Of a stretch of DNA of 64,000 bases, positions 31,038 through 40,657 are shown in pieces; the stretch's first letter is position 1; each line of letters starts with the position of its first letter. Both the position numbers and the translations under genes were made by a program. The DNA is from an uncultured Acidimicrobiales bacterium (GTDB lineage: Bacteria > Actinomycetota > Acidimicrobiia > Acidimicrobiales > CADCSY01). The stretch covers positions 23,572 to 87,571 of the forward strand of contig CADCSY010000120.1 of NCBI GenBank assembly GCA_902805555.1, given 5' to 3'. The notes under the pieces were generated by a model. It was not told the origin of the DNA and made no database searches. It was given only the letters and a program-made list of their open reading frames with translations.

Positions 31038-32783
31038 ATGCCAGACAACGAGGGAAGCGAGCTCGACGAGCTGCGGGAGCAGGCGATGACGCTCGAGGAG
31101 GAGGTCGCCTTCCTCCGCCGCAAGCTGCAGGAGGCGCCCCGCCGCGTCCGCACGCTCGAGGAGCGGCTGCTGGAGACGAAGGGGCAGCTGTCCCAGGCCG
31201 TCACCCAGAACGAGAAGCTGACCTACACCCTCCGCGAGGCCCGCGACCACATCGCGGCGCTGCGGGAGGAGGTCGAGAAGCTCACGCAGCCGCCGGCCGC
31301 CTACGGCACGCTGCTCGGCCGCAACGACGACGGCACGGTCGACGTCTTCTCCGGCGGGCGCAAGATGCGCGTCGCCATCCACCCCGACCTCGAGGACCAG
31401 GCGCTCTCGCGGGGCCTCGAGGTCGTGCTCAACGAGTCGCTCAACGTCGTGCTGGCCCGCAGCTCGGAGCTGTCGGGCGAGGTGGTCACGCTCCGCGAGG
31501 TGCTCGACGGCGGCACCCGTGCGCTCGTGGTCGGGCGCGCCGACGAGGAGCGGGTGGTCGAGCTGGCCGACTGGTTGGTCGGCACGACCCTGCGCTCCGG
31601 CGACACCGTCCTCCTCGACCCCCGCTCGGGGCTGCTCCTGGAGCGGCTCGAGCGACCCGAGGTCGAGGAGCTCGTGCTCGAGGAGGTGCCCGACATCTCC
31701 TACGACGACGTCGGCGGCCTCGACACCCAGATCGAGATGATCATGGACGCGGTGGAGCTGCCGTTCCTCCACCAGGCGCTCTTCGCCGAGTACCGGCTGC
31801 CGGCGCCGAAGGGCATCCTGCTCTACGGGCCGCCCGGGTGCGGCAAGACCCTGATCGCCAAGGCGGTGGCCAACAGCCTGTCGAAGAAGGTGAGCGAGGT
31901 CACTGGCCGGCCCGCAGCCCGGAGCTACTTCTTGAACATCAAGGGCCCGGAGCTGCTCAACAAGTACGTGGGCGAGACCGAGCGCCAGATCCGCCAGGTG
32001 TTCCAGCGGGCTCGTGAGAAGAGCGAGGAGGGCGTCCCCGTCATCGTCTTCTTCGACGAGATGGAGAGCCTGTTCCGCACCAGGGGCACCGGCATCAGCT
32101 CGGACATGGAGTCGACCATCGTGCCGCAGCTCCTGGCCGAGATCGACGGGGTCGAGACGCTCAAGAACGTCATCGTCATCGGCGCCTCCAACCGCGAGGA
32201 CCTCATCGACCCCGCCATCCTCCGGCCGGGGCGCCTCGACGTGAAGATCAAGATCGAGCGGCCCAACGAGTCGGCGGCGACGTCGATCTTCGGCCGCTAC
32301 CTCACCGCCGACCTCCCGCTCTCGGAGGACGAGGTCGCGGGGCTCGGGGGCGGCGACCGGGACAAGGCGGTCCGGCTCATGATCGAGCGCACCGTCGAGG
32401 TGATGTACCAGACCGACGAGATGAACCAGTTCCTGGAGGTCACCTACCAGAACGGTGACAAGGAGATCATGTACTTCAAGGACTTCTCGTCGGGCGCCAT
32501 GATCGAGAACATCGTGCGCAGGGCGAAGAAGCTCGCCATCAAGCGGCTGATCGCCGGGGGGCCTCCCGGCATCAGGGTCAAGGACCTGACCGACTCGATC
32601 GCCCAGGAGTACAAGGAGCACGAGGACCTCCCGAACACCACGAACCCCGACGACTGGGCCAAGATCTCCGGCAAGAAGGGTGAGCGGATCGTCTACGTCC
32701 GCACCCTCGTCTCCCACGGGGTCGAGGCCGAGTCCGCCGGTGGGCGCTCGATCGAGCGGATGGCGACCGGCCAGTACCTGTAG
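31038..32783 (+). CDS. mpa: proteasome-associated AAA+ ATPase (ARC/Mpa)
   Basis: N-terminal coiled coil, tandem OB, AAA+ [31 protein letters not shown]-terminal GQYL docking tail. Confidence 0.97.
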   Translation: MPDNEGSELDELREQAMTLEEEVAFLRRKLQEAPRRVRTLEERLLETKGQLSQAVTQNEKLTYTLREARDHIAALREEVEKLTQPPAAYGTLLGRNDDGTVDVFSGGRKMRVAIHPDLEDQALSRGLEVVLNESLNVVLARSSELSGEVVTLREVLDGGTRALVVGRADEERVVELADWLVGTTLRSGDTVLLDPRSGLLLERLERPEVEELVLEEVPDISYDDVGGLDTQIEMIMDAVELPFLHQALFAEYRLPAPKGILLYGPPGCGKTLIAKAVANSLSKKVSEVTGRPAARSYFLNIKGPELLNKYVGETERQIRQVFQRAREKSEEGVPVIVFFDEMESLFRTRGTGISSDMESTIVPQLLAEIDGVETLKNVIVIGASNREDLIDPAILRPGRLDVKIKIERPNESAATSIFGRYLTADLPLSEDEVAGLGGGDRDKAVRLMIERTVEVMYQTDEMNQFLEVTYQNGDKEIMYFKDFSSGAMIENIVRRAKKLAIKRLIAGGPPGIRVKDLTDSIAQEYKEHEDLPNTTNPDDWAKISGKKGERIVYVRTLVSHGVEAESAGGRSIERMATGQYL

Positions 32784-32858
32784 GTCGACCCTCGCACCCA
32801 CCCGTCGCGTCCCCCGCCTGGCCGCCGGTTGTCGCAGACCCACGGGTAGGGTCGATCC

Positions 32859-34346
32859 GTGGCCATCAGGAAGGTGTGCGGCGTCGAGACGGAGTACGGC
32901 ATCGTGCTCCGTGGCGGGGGGGAGTCCAACCCCATCGCGGCGTCCTCCCTGCTCATCAACGCCTACGTCTCCTCGTTGCAGCGCAACGTGGGGTGGGACT
33001 TCGAGGACGAGTCCCCCGGGACCGACGCCCGCGGCTTCCAGGCCGAGGGCTCGATGCCGCCCGAGGTCGAGACCCACCTCGTCAACGCCGTGCTGACCAA
33101 CGGGGCCAGGTACTACGTCGACCACGCCCACCCCGAGTGCTCCACGCCGGAGTGCAGCGATGCCCGCGAGGTGGCGGTGTGGGACCGGGCCGCCGAGCAG
33201 ATCCTCGTCCAGTCCATGGCCGCCGCCGGGGCGATCCTCCCCGCCGGCCAGGAGCTCGTCGTCCACAAGAACAACAGCGACGGGAAGGGCAACAGCTACG
33301 GCTGCCACGAGAACTACCTGATGGACCGGGCGGTGCCGTTCAGCCGGATCGTCAACGGGATCATGCCGTTCTTCGTGACCCGGCAGCTGTTCACCGGCGC
33401 CGGCAAGGTCGGGACCGAGGCGGTCGGCCTCACGACGTCTGACGTGCCGTTCCAGCTGAGCTCCCGGGCCGACTTCTTCGAGGAGGAGGTCGGGCTGGAG
33501 ACGACGCTCAAGCGGCCCCTGGTCAACACCCGGGACGAGCCCCACTGCGACGCGCAGAAGTACCGCCGCCTCCACGTCATCGTCGGCGACGCCAACATGT
33601 CCGAGGTCGCCACCTACCTCAAGGTGGGCACCACCGCCATCGTCCTCGCGATGATCGAGGACGACGAGCTGCAGCGCGACCTGTCGCTCATGAACCCCGT
33701 CGCCGCGCTCCGCCGGGTCTCGTACGACCTGTCGCTCGGCCTCGTGCTCGACCTCGCCGACCACACCCGCATGACGGCCCTCGACCTGCAGTGGCAGTAC
33801 CTCGGCTACGCGAAGAAGTGGGCGGAGAGCCGGGGCCTCGAGTCCGTCGGCGAGGAGGTCGGCGCCGACGTCCTCCAGCGCTGGGAGGCGACCCTCGAGG
33901 CGCTCGAGACCGACCCCGCCTCGCTGGCCACGACCGTGGACTGGGTGGCGAAGCGGTCGCTGCTCAGCGCCTACGCCGAGCGGGACGGCCTGGCCTGGGA
34001 CTCACCGAAGCTGAAGGCGCTCGACCTGCAGTACCACGACCTCCGACCCGGCCGCTGCCTCGCTGCCCGCCTCGGGCTCGAGCGCATCAGCAGCGACGAC
34101 GAGGTGGCACGGGCGGTCACCGAGCCGCCCACCACCACACGGGCCTACTTCCGCGGCAAGTGCCTGCAGCGCTTCGCCAGCAGCATCGTCGCCGCCAACT
34201 GGGACTCGCTGGTGTTCGACATCGGCGGGGATCCCCTCCGCCGGGTGCCGATGATGGAACCGTTGAAGGGCACGGCCGCCATGGTCGATGACCTGTTGGA
34301 CAGCTGTGCGACCCCGGCCGAGCTCCTCGACCGGTTGGGCGCCTAG
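32859..34346 (+). CDS. dop: Pup deamidase/depupylase
   Basis: [44 protein letters not shown]; lies between mpa and pup. Confidence 0.96.
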   Translation: MAIRKVCGVETEYGIVLRGGGESNPIAASSLLINAYVSSLQRNVGWDFEDESPGTDARGFQAEGSMPPEVETHLVNAVLTNGARYYVDHAHPECSTPECSDAREVAVWDRAAEQILVQSMAAAGAILPAGQELVVHKNNSDGKGNSYGCHENYLMDRAVPFSRIVNGIMPFFVTRQLFTGAGKVGTEAVGLTTSDVPFQLSSRADFFEEEVGLETTLKRPLVNTRDEPHCDAQKYRRLHVIVGDANMSEVATYLKVGTTAIVLAMIEDDELQRDLSLMNPVAALRRVSYDLSLGLVLDLADHTRMTALDLQWQYLGYAKKWAESRGLESVGEEVGADVLQRWEATLEALETDPASLATTVDWVAKRSLLSAYAERDGLAWDSPKLKALDLQYHDLRPGRCLAARLGLERISSDDEVARAVTEPPTTTRAYFRGKCLQRFASSIVAANWDSLVFDIGGDPLRRVPMMEPLKGTAAMVDDLLDSCATPAELLDRLGA

Positions 34347-34364
34347 GACAAAGGGAGGCACACG

Positions 34365-34562
34365 ATGCCCGAGCGTGAGCAGATCAAGCGAGAAGCACCG
34401 GCCCGGAAGGAGGCCGAGACCGTCGAGGAGGTCCCGGCCGGGTCCGAGAAGGGTGAGAAGCTGAAGGCCGAGATGGACGACCTCCTCGACGAGATCGACG
34501 AGGTGCTCGAGTCGAACTCGGAGGACTTCGTGCGGGGCTACGTCCAGAAGGGCGGCCAGTAG
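34365..34562 (+). CDS. pup: prokaryotic ubiquitin-like protein Pup
   Basis: 65 aa ending VRGYVQKGGQ; encoded C-terminal Gln implies Dop deamidation. Confidence 0.97.
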   Translation: MPEREQIKREAPARKEAETVEEVPAGSEKGEKLKAEMDDLLDEIDEVLESNSEDFVRGYVQKGGQ

Positions 34563-34644
34563 CGGTCGCCCGCTCGCCCGGACAGCCCCGCCCGTCCAGG
34601 CCGGAGCTCGGGTTCGACAGGACGAGCGCCGTCCGGCGCCCCGG

Positions 34645-36156
34645 TCAGCGGCTGCGCCGCCGTGCCGGGGGAGGCTGCTGGCCGGCCCTCGCTGCGAGCT
34701 CTGCCCTCGTCCGTGCCGGGGCGTTGGCCCCACTGCGGCCGGGACCGGCCTTGGTGCCGGTGCGACCGCCGCCGTTACGGGGCGCCTGGCCCCGGCCACC
34801 TGGACGGGCCTGGCGGGCCGGCTCGACCGGCGCCGGCGGGGGCTCGACGTAGGGGGCGGCCGGTCCGGCCAGCGCCGTGATCTCCGTTGCGCCCGGGCGC
34901 ACCGTCACCGTGGTCGGGTTGATGCCGGCCTGCTTGGCCAGCACCCGGACGTCCCTCGACTGCTCGGGGAGGGCGAGGGTGACCACGGTCCCGCCTGCGC
35001 CGGCGCGGGCGGTGCGACCGGAGCGGTGCAGGTACGCCTTGTGCTCGGTGGGCGGGTCGACGTGCACGACGAGCTCGATGTCGTCGACGTGGATGCCGCG
35101 TGCCGCGATGTCGGTGGCGACGAGCACCCGGGCCGAGCCGTCGGTGAACGCCGACAGGTTCCGCTCGCGCATCCCCTGGCTCAGGTTCCCGTGCAGGTCG
35201 ACGGCGGGGATGCCGGCGGCGGTCAGCTGCTTGGCCAGCTTCTTCGCCGTGTGCTTGGTCCGCATGAAGAGCAGGCTGCGTCCCTCTCCGGCAGCCAGCT
35301 CGTGGACGACGGCGGGCTTGTCGGCGGCGCTCACCGAGAAGACGTGGTGGGTCATGGTCGAGACGGGGGAGACGGCTGGGTCGACGGAGTGGGTGGTCGG
35401 CCGGTCGAGGTAGCGCCGGACGAGCACGTCGACGCCGTTGTCCAGCGTCGCCGAGAAGAGCATGCGCTGACCCACCTCGGGCGTGCGGTCGAGCAGTCGC
35501 TTGACCGCCGGGAGGAAGCCGAGGTCGGCCATGTGGTCGGCCTCGTCCAGCACGGTGATCTCGACCGCCGACAGGTCGCAGTGCCCCTGCCCGATGAGGT
35601 CCTCGAGCCGTCCCGGACAGGCGATGAGCACGTCGACGCCGCGCGACAGCGCCCGCACCTGCGGGTTCTGCCCGACGCCGCCGAACACCACGGTGGCGGT
35701 CAGCCCGACGGCGCTCGCCAGCGGCTCCACGACCGCCAGCACCTGGTTGGCGAGCTCGCGGGTGGGGACGAGGACGAGCGCACGTGCTTGGCGAGGACGG
35801 CGGGCGCCCCCGGCCAGCCGGGCCACGAGGGGGAGGCCGAAGGCGAGCGTCTTGCCGCTCCCGGTGCGCCCCCGACCGAGCACGTCCCGCCCGGCGAGCG
35901 TGTCGGGCAACGTGGCCGCCTGGATCGGGAACGGGGCGTCGATGCCCTGGGCGGTGAGCGCCGCGACCAGCACGGCGGGGACGCCGAGGTCGGCGAAAGA
36001 GCGTCCGGGCACCTCCACCGGCGGCGTGACGGGCTCGGGGCCCGCGGCGGGGGATGCGGGCGCCTCGGACTGCGTCGAGGATGCGGCGGCGGGGCGGTTG
36101 GCGGCGGGCGCGCCGCTCGGACGGCGCCGGCGGCGCGTGTGGTCGGACGTGCTCAT
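34645..36156 (-). CDS. DEAD/DEAH-box RNA helicase
   Basis: GRTGSGKTLAFGLP, PTRELANQV, LDEADHMADLGF, LFSATL, HRSGRTARAG; RG-rich tail. Confidence 0.93.
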   Translation of the reverse strand: MSTSDHTRRRRRPSGAPAANRPAAASSTQSEAPASPAAGPEPVTPPVEVPGRSFADLGVPAVLVAALTAQGIDAPFPIQAATLPDTLAGRDVLGRGRTGSGKTLAFGLPLVARLAGGARRPRQARALVLVPTRELANQVLAVVEPLASAVGLTATVVFGGVGQNPQVRALSRGVDVLIACPGRLEDLIGQGHCDLSAVEITVLDEADHMADLGFLPAVKRLLDRTPEVGQRMLFSATLDNGVDVLVRRYLDRPTTHSVDPAVSPVSTMTHHVFSVSAADKPAVVHELAAGEGRSLLFMRTKHTAKKLAKQLTAAGIPAVDLHGNLSQGMRERNLSAFTDGSARVLVATDIAARGIHVDDIELVVHVDPPTEHKAYLHRSGRTARAGAGGTVVTLALPEQSRDVRVLAKQAGINPTTVTVRPGATEITALAGPAAPYVEPPPAPVEPARQARPGGRGQAPRNGGGRTGTKAGPGRSGANAPARTRAELAARAGQQPPPARRRSR

Positions 36157-36400
36157 CGAAAGGTGTTCCTTGCGCTTGGGGGATCGCCGCCGCGGTGCGG
36201 CTGGCAGCGCAGGTCGATGCCCACGCACGGCTCGCGACGAGGCGAACGCCCCCCATCGTACGGGTTCGGCCGGGCGCTGCGGTGGAGCCGCCCACCACCG
36301 CCGTCCGGACCGGCCGTGGCCTCGACGAGTGGGGTCTGTCATCGCCTCGGCTCCGGCGGCGGGGAATGGGGGTGGCAGCCCGGAGATAGCCTCCGGAGCC

Positions 36401-37231
36401 ATGACCTTCCCGCTCTACCGTCCGGGGGACGACCCGGGGCCCAGCTTCGCGGAGCTCCTGCGCCGGACCGGTTCGGTTCCCGCCGTCCCCGCGGCATCGG
36501 TCGGGGGCGTCACCCACGGGACGACCGTCGTGGCCATCCGCTTCGCAGAGGGTGTGGTGATGGCGGGCGACCGACGTGCCACCTCGGGGAACCTCATCAG
36601 CCACCGCACGATGGAGAAGGTGTTCCCCGCCGACCGCCACTCGGGGGTGGCGATCGCAGGGGCGGCGGGCCCGGCGATGGACATGGTCAGGCTCTTCCAG
36701 CTCCAGCTCGAGCACTACGAGAAGGTCGAGGGCGTCGAGCTGAGCCTCGAGGGCAAGGCGAACCAGCTGTCGGGGATGGTGCGCAACCACCTGCCGGCAG
36801 CGATGCAGGGCCTCGCCGTGGTGCCGCTCTTCGCCGGCTACGACACCCGCCGCCGCGCCGGGAGGCTGTTCCAGTACGACGTCACCGGGGGCCGCTACGA
36901 GGAGTCGGGCTTCGCCACCACCGGCTCGGGCAGCCTCCACGCCGGCACCGTCATCAAGATGGGCTACCAGGACGACCTCGATCGGGGCGCGTCGCTCGAC
37001 CTCGCGATCTCGGCCCTGTTCAACGCCGCCGACGAGGACTCCGCGACAGGTGGCCCCGACCTGGTGCGGGGCATCTACCCGACCATGGCGACCATCACCG
37101 GGGAGGGCTTCACAAAGGTCGAAGAGGACGAGATCGCCGAGCGCTTCGCCGCACTCGTCGGTCGGCTCTCGACCCCGGACAGCACCACCGCTGCCGGCGC
37201 CGCGCCGAGCATCGGAGGTCTCCTGACATGA
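36401..37231 (+). CDS. prcB: 20S proteasome beta subunit
   Basis: Propeptide ending at HG|TTVVAIRFAEGVVMAGDRRAT (N-terminal Thr after processing). Confidence 0.96.
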   Translation: MTFPLYRPGDDPGPSFAELLRRTGSVPAVPAASVGGVTHGTTVVAIRFAEGVVMAGDRRATSGNLISHRTMEKVFPADRHSGVAIAGAAGPAMDMVRLFQLQLEHYEKVEGVELSLEGKANQLSGMVRNHLPAAMQGLAVVPLFAGYDTRRRAGRLFQYDVTGGRYEESGFATTGSGSLHAGTVIKMGYQDDLDRGASLDLAISALFNAADEDSATGGPDLVRGIYPTMATITGEGFTKVEEDEIAERFAALVGRLSTPDSTTAAGAAPSIGGLLT

Positions 37232-37290
37232 GCGAGCGCAGCGAGCGTGGCCCGAGCGGCCCGGCCGCAGGCCAGGAGCGGACAGCATGA
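37228..37290 (+). CDS. micro-ORF copy 1 (MSERSERGPSGPAAGQERTA)
   Basis: ATG overlaps prcB stop (ATGA); TGA overlaps the ATG of copy 2. Confidence 0.5.
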   Translation: MSERSERGPSGPAAGQERTA

Positions 37291-37345
37291 GCGAGCGCAG
37301 CGAGCGTGGCCCGAGCGGCCCGGCCGCAGGCCAGGAGCGGACAGC
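37228..37345 (+). repeat. perfect 59-bp tandem duplication (2 full copies) between prcB and prcA
   Basis: Unit ATGAGCGAGCGCAGCGAGCGTGGCCCGAGCGGCCCGGCCGCAGGCCAGGAGCGGACAGC at 37228 and 37287, then ATGAGC at 37346. Confidence 0.97.
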
Positions 37346-37349
37346 ATGA
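37287..37349 (+). CDS. micro-ORF copy 2 (MSERSERGPSGPAAGQERTA)
   Basis: Identical 20-aa peptide; its TGA overlaps the prcA ATG at 37346. Confidence 0.5.
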   Translation: MSERSERGPSGPAAGQERTA

Positions 37350-38029
37350 GCATGCCGTTCTACGTCGCGCCCGAGCAGGTGATGAAGGACCGGGCGGACT
37401 ACGCCCGCAAGGGCATCGCCCGGGGGCGGAGCCTGACCGCCACCACCTACGAGGACGGCATCGTGATCTGCGCCGAGAACCCGTCGAACACGTTGCGCAA
37501 GGTCAGCGAGATCTACGACCGCATCGCCTTCGCCGGCGTGGGTCGCTACAACGAGTTCGACCAGCTCCGCATCGCCGGGGTCAGGGCGGCAGACCTGAAG
37601 GGCTACTCGTACAGCCGTGAGGACGTCGACGCGCGGAGCCTGGCCAACAACTACGCACAGATCCTCGGCCAGATCTTCACGAACGAGATGAAGCCGATGG
37701 AGGTCGAGATCCTCGTCGCCGAGGTGGGCGGCGGGCCCGGCGACGACCGGCTCTACCACATCCTCTACGACGGGACCGTGGTGGACGAGACCCGGATGGT
37801 GGTCCTCGGCGGGGACGCCGACGCCATCGCCGACCGGCTCGAGGCCGCCTACCCCGAGCCCGGCTCGATCGAGGTCGCCCTCCGGGCCAGTGCCGGCGCG
37901 CTCGCCGGACCCGACCGGACCCTGGCTCCCGACGACCTCGAGGTGGCCGTGCTGGCCCGTGGCAACGGCCGCCGCGCCTTCCGGCGCATCGAGGGCGAGG
38001 CCCTGGCCGGGCTGCTCACCGCCCCCTGA
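37346..38029 (+). CDS. prcA: 20S proteasome alpha subunit
   Basis: MSMPFYVAPEQVMKDRADYARKGIARGRSLTATTYEDGIVICAENPS. Confidence 0.95.
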   Translation: MSMPFYVAPEQVMKDRADYARKGIARGRSLTATTYEDGIVICAENPSNTLRKVSEIYDRIAFAGVGRYNEFDQLRIAGVRAADLKGYSYSREDVDARSLANNYAQILGQIFTNEMKPMEVEILVAEVGGGPGDDRLYHILYDGTVVDETRMVVLGGDADAIADRLEAAYPEPGSIEVALRASAGALAGPDRTLAPDDLEVAVLARGNGRRAFRRIEGEALAGLLTAP

Positions 38030-38059
38030 CCCTGCACGACCGGCAGGGGCGCCGGCGGA

Positions 38060-38392
38060 TCAGCGCGGGTGCAGGGCGTACGCCAGGACGTACGCGGCGA
38101 GGACCGCGACCGCCACCCGCACCGCCCAACGAGGCGGCCCCGAGCGGCGGGGCGACCCCGGATCGAGGTCGTCATCGGTGAAGGCGGACTCCACCTCGTC
38201 GGCCAGGAGGAGCTGCTGGGCGGTCTCCAGCTCCTCGGGCAGGACGAGGACCTCGACCACGCCCATCGGGTAGGGGCCGTCGGCGCCCCGCAGCTGGGCG
38301 ATGATCCCCTCGGACGTGAGCCGGGCCACGACCACGCGGGCGTGGAAGGCGTCCCGGACCCGCAGCACCGGGACGAGTGACCGCCGCTCCAC
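38060..38392 (-). CDS. DUF2007-like putative signal transducing protein with C-terminal TM
   Basis: VPVLRVRDAFHARVVVARLTSEGIIAQLRGAD...VEVLVLPEELETAQQLL. Confidence 0.75.
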   Translation of the reverse strand: MERRSLVPVLRVRDAFHARVVVARLTSEGIIAQLRGADGPYPMGVVEVLVLPEELETAQQLLLADEVESAFTDDDLDPGSPRRSGPPRWAVRVAVAVLAAYVLAYALHPR

Positions 38393-38460
38393 GACCGCAC
38401 GCTATCTTTCTGCGCCCCACCGCCTCCAGGACCGCCCCCCGGTCCCGTCGAAAGGTCGTC

Positions 38461-39168
38461 GTGCGCCGATCTCCCGCCCTGCTCGCCCTGCTCCTGCTCG
38501 TGGCGCCGCTCGCATCGTGCGGCGGTGACGACGACGAGGCCGCGCAGGACGAGACCACGACTGCGTCCGAGACCGACGGGGAGTCCGAGTCCGAGACCGT
38601 CGCCGAGTCGGAGACCGACACCGAGTCCGAGTCCGAGACGGAGCGGTCGGGCTCGGGAGGCGCCGGGGGCGGTGCGGTCCCGGCCGACGAGTACGCGGAG
38701 GGCGTCTGCACCTCGATCGGCACCTGGTACGACGAGATCGAGACGTCGAGCCGCGACCTGGTCGAGGGGGCGAGCGACACGACGAACGACCCGGCCACCG
38801 GCAAGCAGCTCGTCGTCGACTTCCTCGACGACGCCATCGGCCTGACCGACGACCTCACGTCCGACCTCGAGGGCCTCGGGTACCCGGACACCGAGACCGG
38901 TCAGGACACCGCCGAGGAGCTGGTCACGGGCATCGGCGACGTGAACGAGCTCTTCTCGGAGGCGCGAGCCGACAGCGAGGCGCTCCCGGTGGACGACGAG
39001 GAGGCGCTCGTGACCGGCCTCCAGGACATCGGCGCGTCGCTGCAGGAGAGCGCCACCGCGGTCGGTGCCAACCTCGAGGCGGTCCTCTCCTCGGTCGACG
39101 ACCCGGAGCTGGCCCAGGCGTTCGAGGCGTCCCCCACCTGCGCCGAGCTCACCGCGCCGCCGGGCTGA
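38461..39168 (+). CDS. secreted lipoprotein with Ser/Glu/Thr-rich linker
   Basis: VRRSPALLALLLLVAPLASCGGDDDE lipobox; ESESETVAESETDTESESETE. Confidence 0.8.
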   Translation: MRRSPALLALLLLVAPLASCGGDDDEAAQDETTTASETDGESESETVAESETDTESESETERSGSGGAGGGAVPADEYAEGVCTSIGTWYDEIETSSRDLVEGASDTTNDPATGKQLVVDFLDDAIGLTDDLTSDLEGLGYPDTETGQDTAEELVTGIGDVNELFSEARADSEALPVDDEEALVTGLQDIGASLQESATAVGANLEAVLSSVDDPELAQAFEASPTCAELTAPPG

Positions 39169-39217
39169 CCGGCGGCATGCCCGCGGGACCGAGGTGGTCC
39201 GCCGCTAGCGTTCGCGC

Positions 39218-40585
39218 ATGGAACGGCGCATCTTCGGCCTCGAGAACGAGTACGGGGTCACCTGCACGCTCCGGGGCCAGCGCCGGCTGAGCCCTGACGA
39301 GGTCGCCAGGTACCTGTTCCGGCGCGTCGTGTCGTGGGGGCGCAGCAGCAACGTGTTCCTGGAGAACGGTGCCCGGCTCTACCTCGACGTCGGCAGCCAC
39401 CCCGAGTACGCCACCCCCGAGTGCGACTCGATCTACGACCTCGTCGTCCACGACAAGGCCGGCGAGCGCATCCTCGAGCAGCTCGTCACCTTCGCCGAGC
39501 AGCGCCTCCGGGAGGAGGGGATCCGCGGCGTCATCTACCTGTTCAAGAACAACACCGACTCGGCCGGCAACTCCTACGGGTGCCACGAGAACTACCTCAC
39601 GAGCCGCCGCGACGACTTCGGTCACTACGCCGAGGTCCTGATCCCGTTCCTCGTCTCCCGCCAGATCTACGCCGGCGCCGGCAAGGTCCTGCAGACGGCT
39701 CGAGGTGCGCAGTTCTGCATCAGCCAGCGGGCCGAGCACATCTGGGAGGGGGTCAGCAGCGCCACCACCCGCAGCCGCCCGATCATCAACACCCGCGACG
39801 AGCCGCACGCCGACGCCGAGCGCTACCGACGCCTCCACGTCATCGTGGGCGACTCGAACATGAGCGAGTACGCCACGTTCCTCAAGGTCGGAGCGGCGTC
39901 GATCCTCCTGCGCATGCTCGAGGACCCGAAGGTCGTGCTCCGGGACATGTCCCTCGAGAACCCGATCCGGGCCATCCGGGAGATCAGCCACGACCCCACC
40001 TGCACGAAGCGGGTGCGGCTGGCGAACGGCCGGGAGGCGAGCGCCCTCGAGATCCAGTCCGAGTACCTCACCCGGGCGCTCCGCTACGCCGAGTCCAACG
40101 GTGTGAGCCCGCTCGAGGAGCAGGCGCTCGGGATGTGGGAGCACTGCCTCACCGCCCTGGCCAAGGACCCGCTCACCCTGGACCGCGAGTGCGACTGGGT
40201 CATCAAGCACAAGCTCATCGAGGCCTACCGCGAGAAGAACGACCTGCCCCTCACCCACCCCCAGGTGGCGCTGCTCGACCTCCAGTACCACGACGTCAGC
40301 CAGGAGCGGGGCCTGTTCTACAAGATGCAGGCCCGGGGGATGGTCGACCGGATCTGCGACGAGGCCGACATCAGCCGGGCCGGTCCCGACGAGCTCCGCC
40401 CGCCCCAGACGACGCGCGCCCGGCTGCGGGGGGACTTCATCCGCAAGGCCAAGGAGCGCAAGCGCGACTACACCGTCGACTGGGTGCACCTGAAGCTCAA
40501 CGACCAGGCGCAGCGCACGGTGCTGTGCAAGGACCCGTTCAAGTCCCACGACGAGCGGGTCGAGCGCCTCATCGCCACGCTCTGA
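39218..40585 (+). CDS. pafA: Pup ligase
   Basis: [57 protein letters not shown]. Confidence 0.96.
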   Translation: MERRIFGLENEYGVTCTLRGQRRLSPDEVARYLFRRVVSWGRSSNVFLENGARLYLDVGSHPEYATPECDSIYDLVVHDKAGERILEQLVTFAEQRLREEGIRGVIYLFKNNTDSAGNSYGCHENYLTSRRDDFGHYAEVLIPFLVSRQIYAGAGKVLQTARGAQFCISQRAEHIWEGVSSATTRSRPIINTRDEPHADAERYRRLHVIVGDSNMSEYATFLKVGAASILLRMLEDPKVVLRDMSLENPIRAIREISHDPTCTKRVRLANGREASALEIQSEYLTRALRYAESNGVSPLEEQALGMWEHCLTALAKDPLTLDRECDWVIKHKLIEAYREKNDLPLTHPQVALLDLQYHDVSQERGLFYKMQARGMVDRICDEADISRAGPDELRPPQTTRARLRGDFIRKAKERKRDYTVDWVHLKLNDQAQRTVLCKDPFKSHDERVERLIATL

Positions 40586-40657
40586 CCATCCGCCGGTCGA
40601 CCGTTGGCCCCGCCGGGCCCGGCCGGGGCTGCCCGTCCGGTGGGGGAGACTGCGGTC

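Noticed and set aside
30945-33764. 939-aa minus-strand ORF across mpa and dop
   Set aside because: Antisense shadow ORF in GC-rich coding DNA; repetitive VDHVD/LEVGDV-type translation with no recognisable domain.
34590-34640. GGGTTCGACAGGA resembling a tRNA T-arm downstream of pup
   Set aside because: No acceptor, D or anticodon arms can be formed around it and no CCA end.
37247-37345. N-terminal extension of PrcA (MARAARPQARSGQHERAQRAWPERPGRRPGADS)
   Set aside because: This is a read-through of the 59-bp repeats in a third frame; the ATGA-coupled start at 37346 fits PrcA homology (MPFYV).
34775-37759. 994-aa minus-strand ORF over prcA, prcB and the helicase
   Set aside because: Alternate-frame and antisense artifact without domain support.
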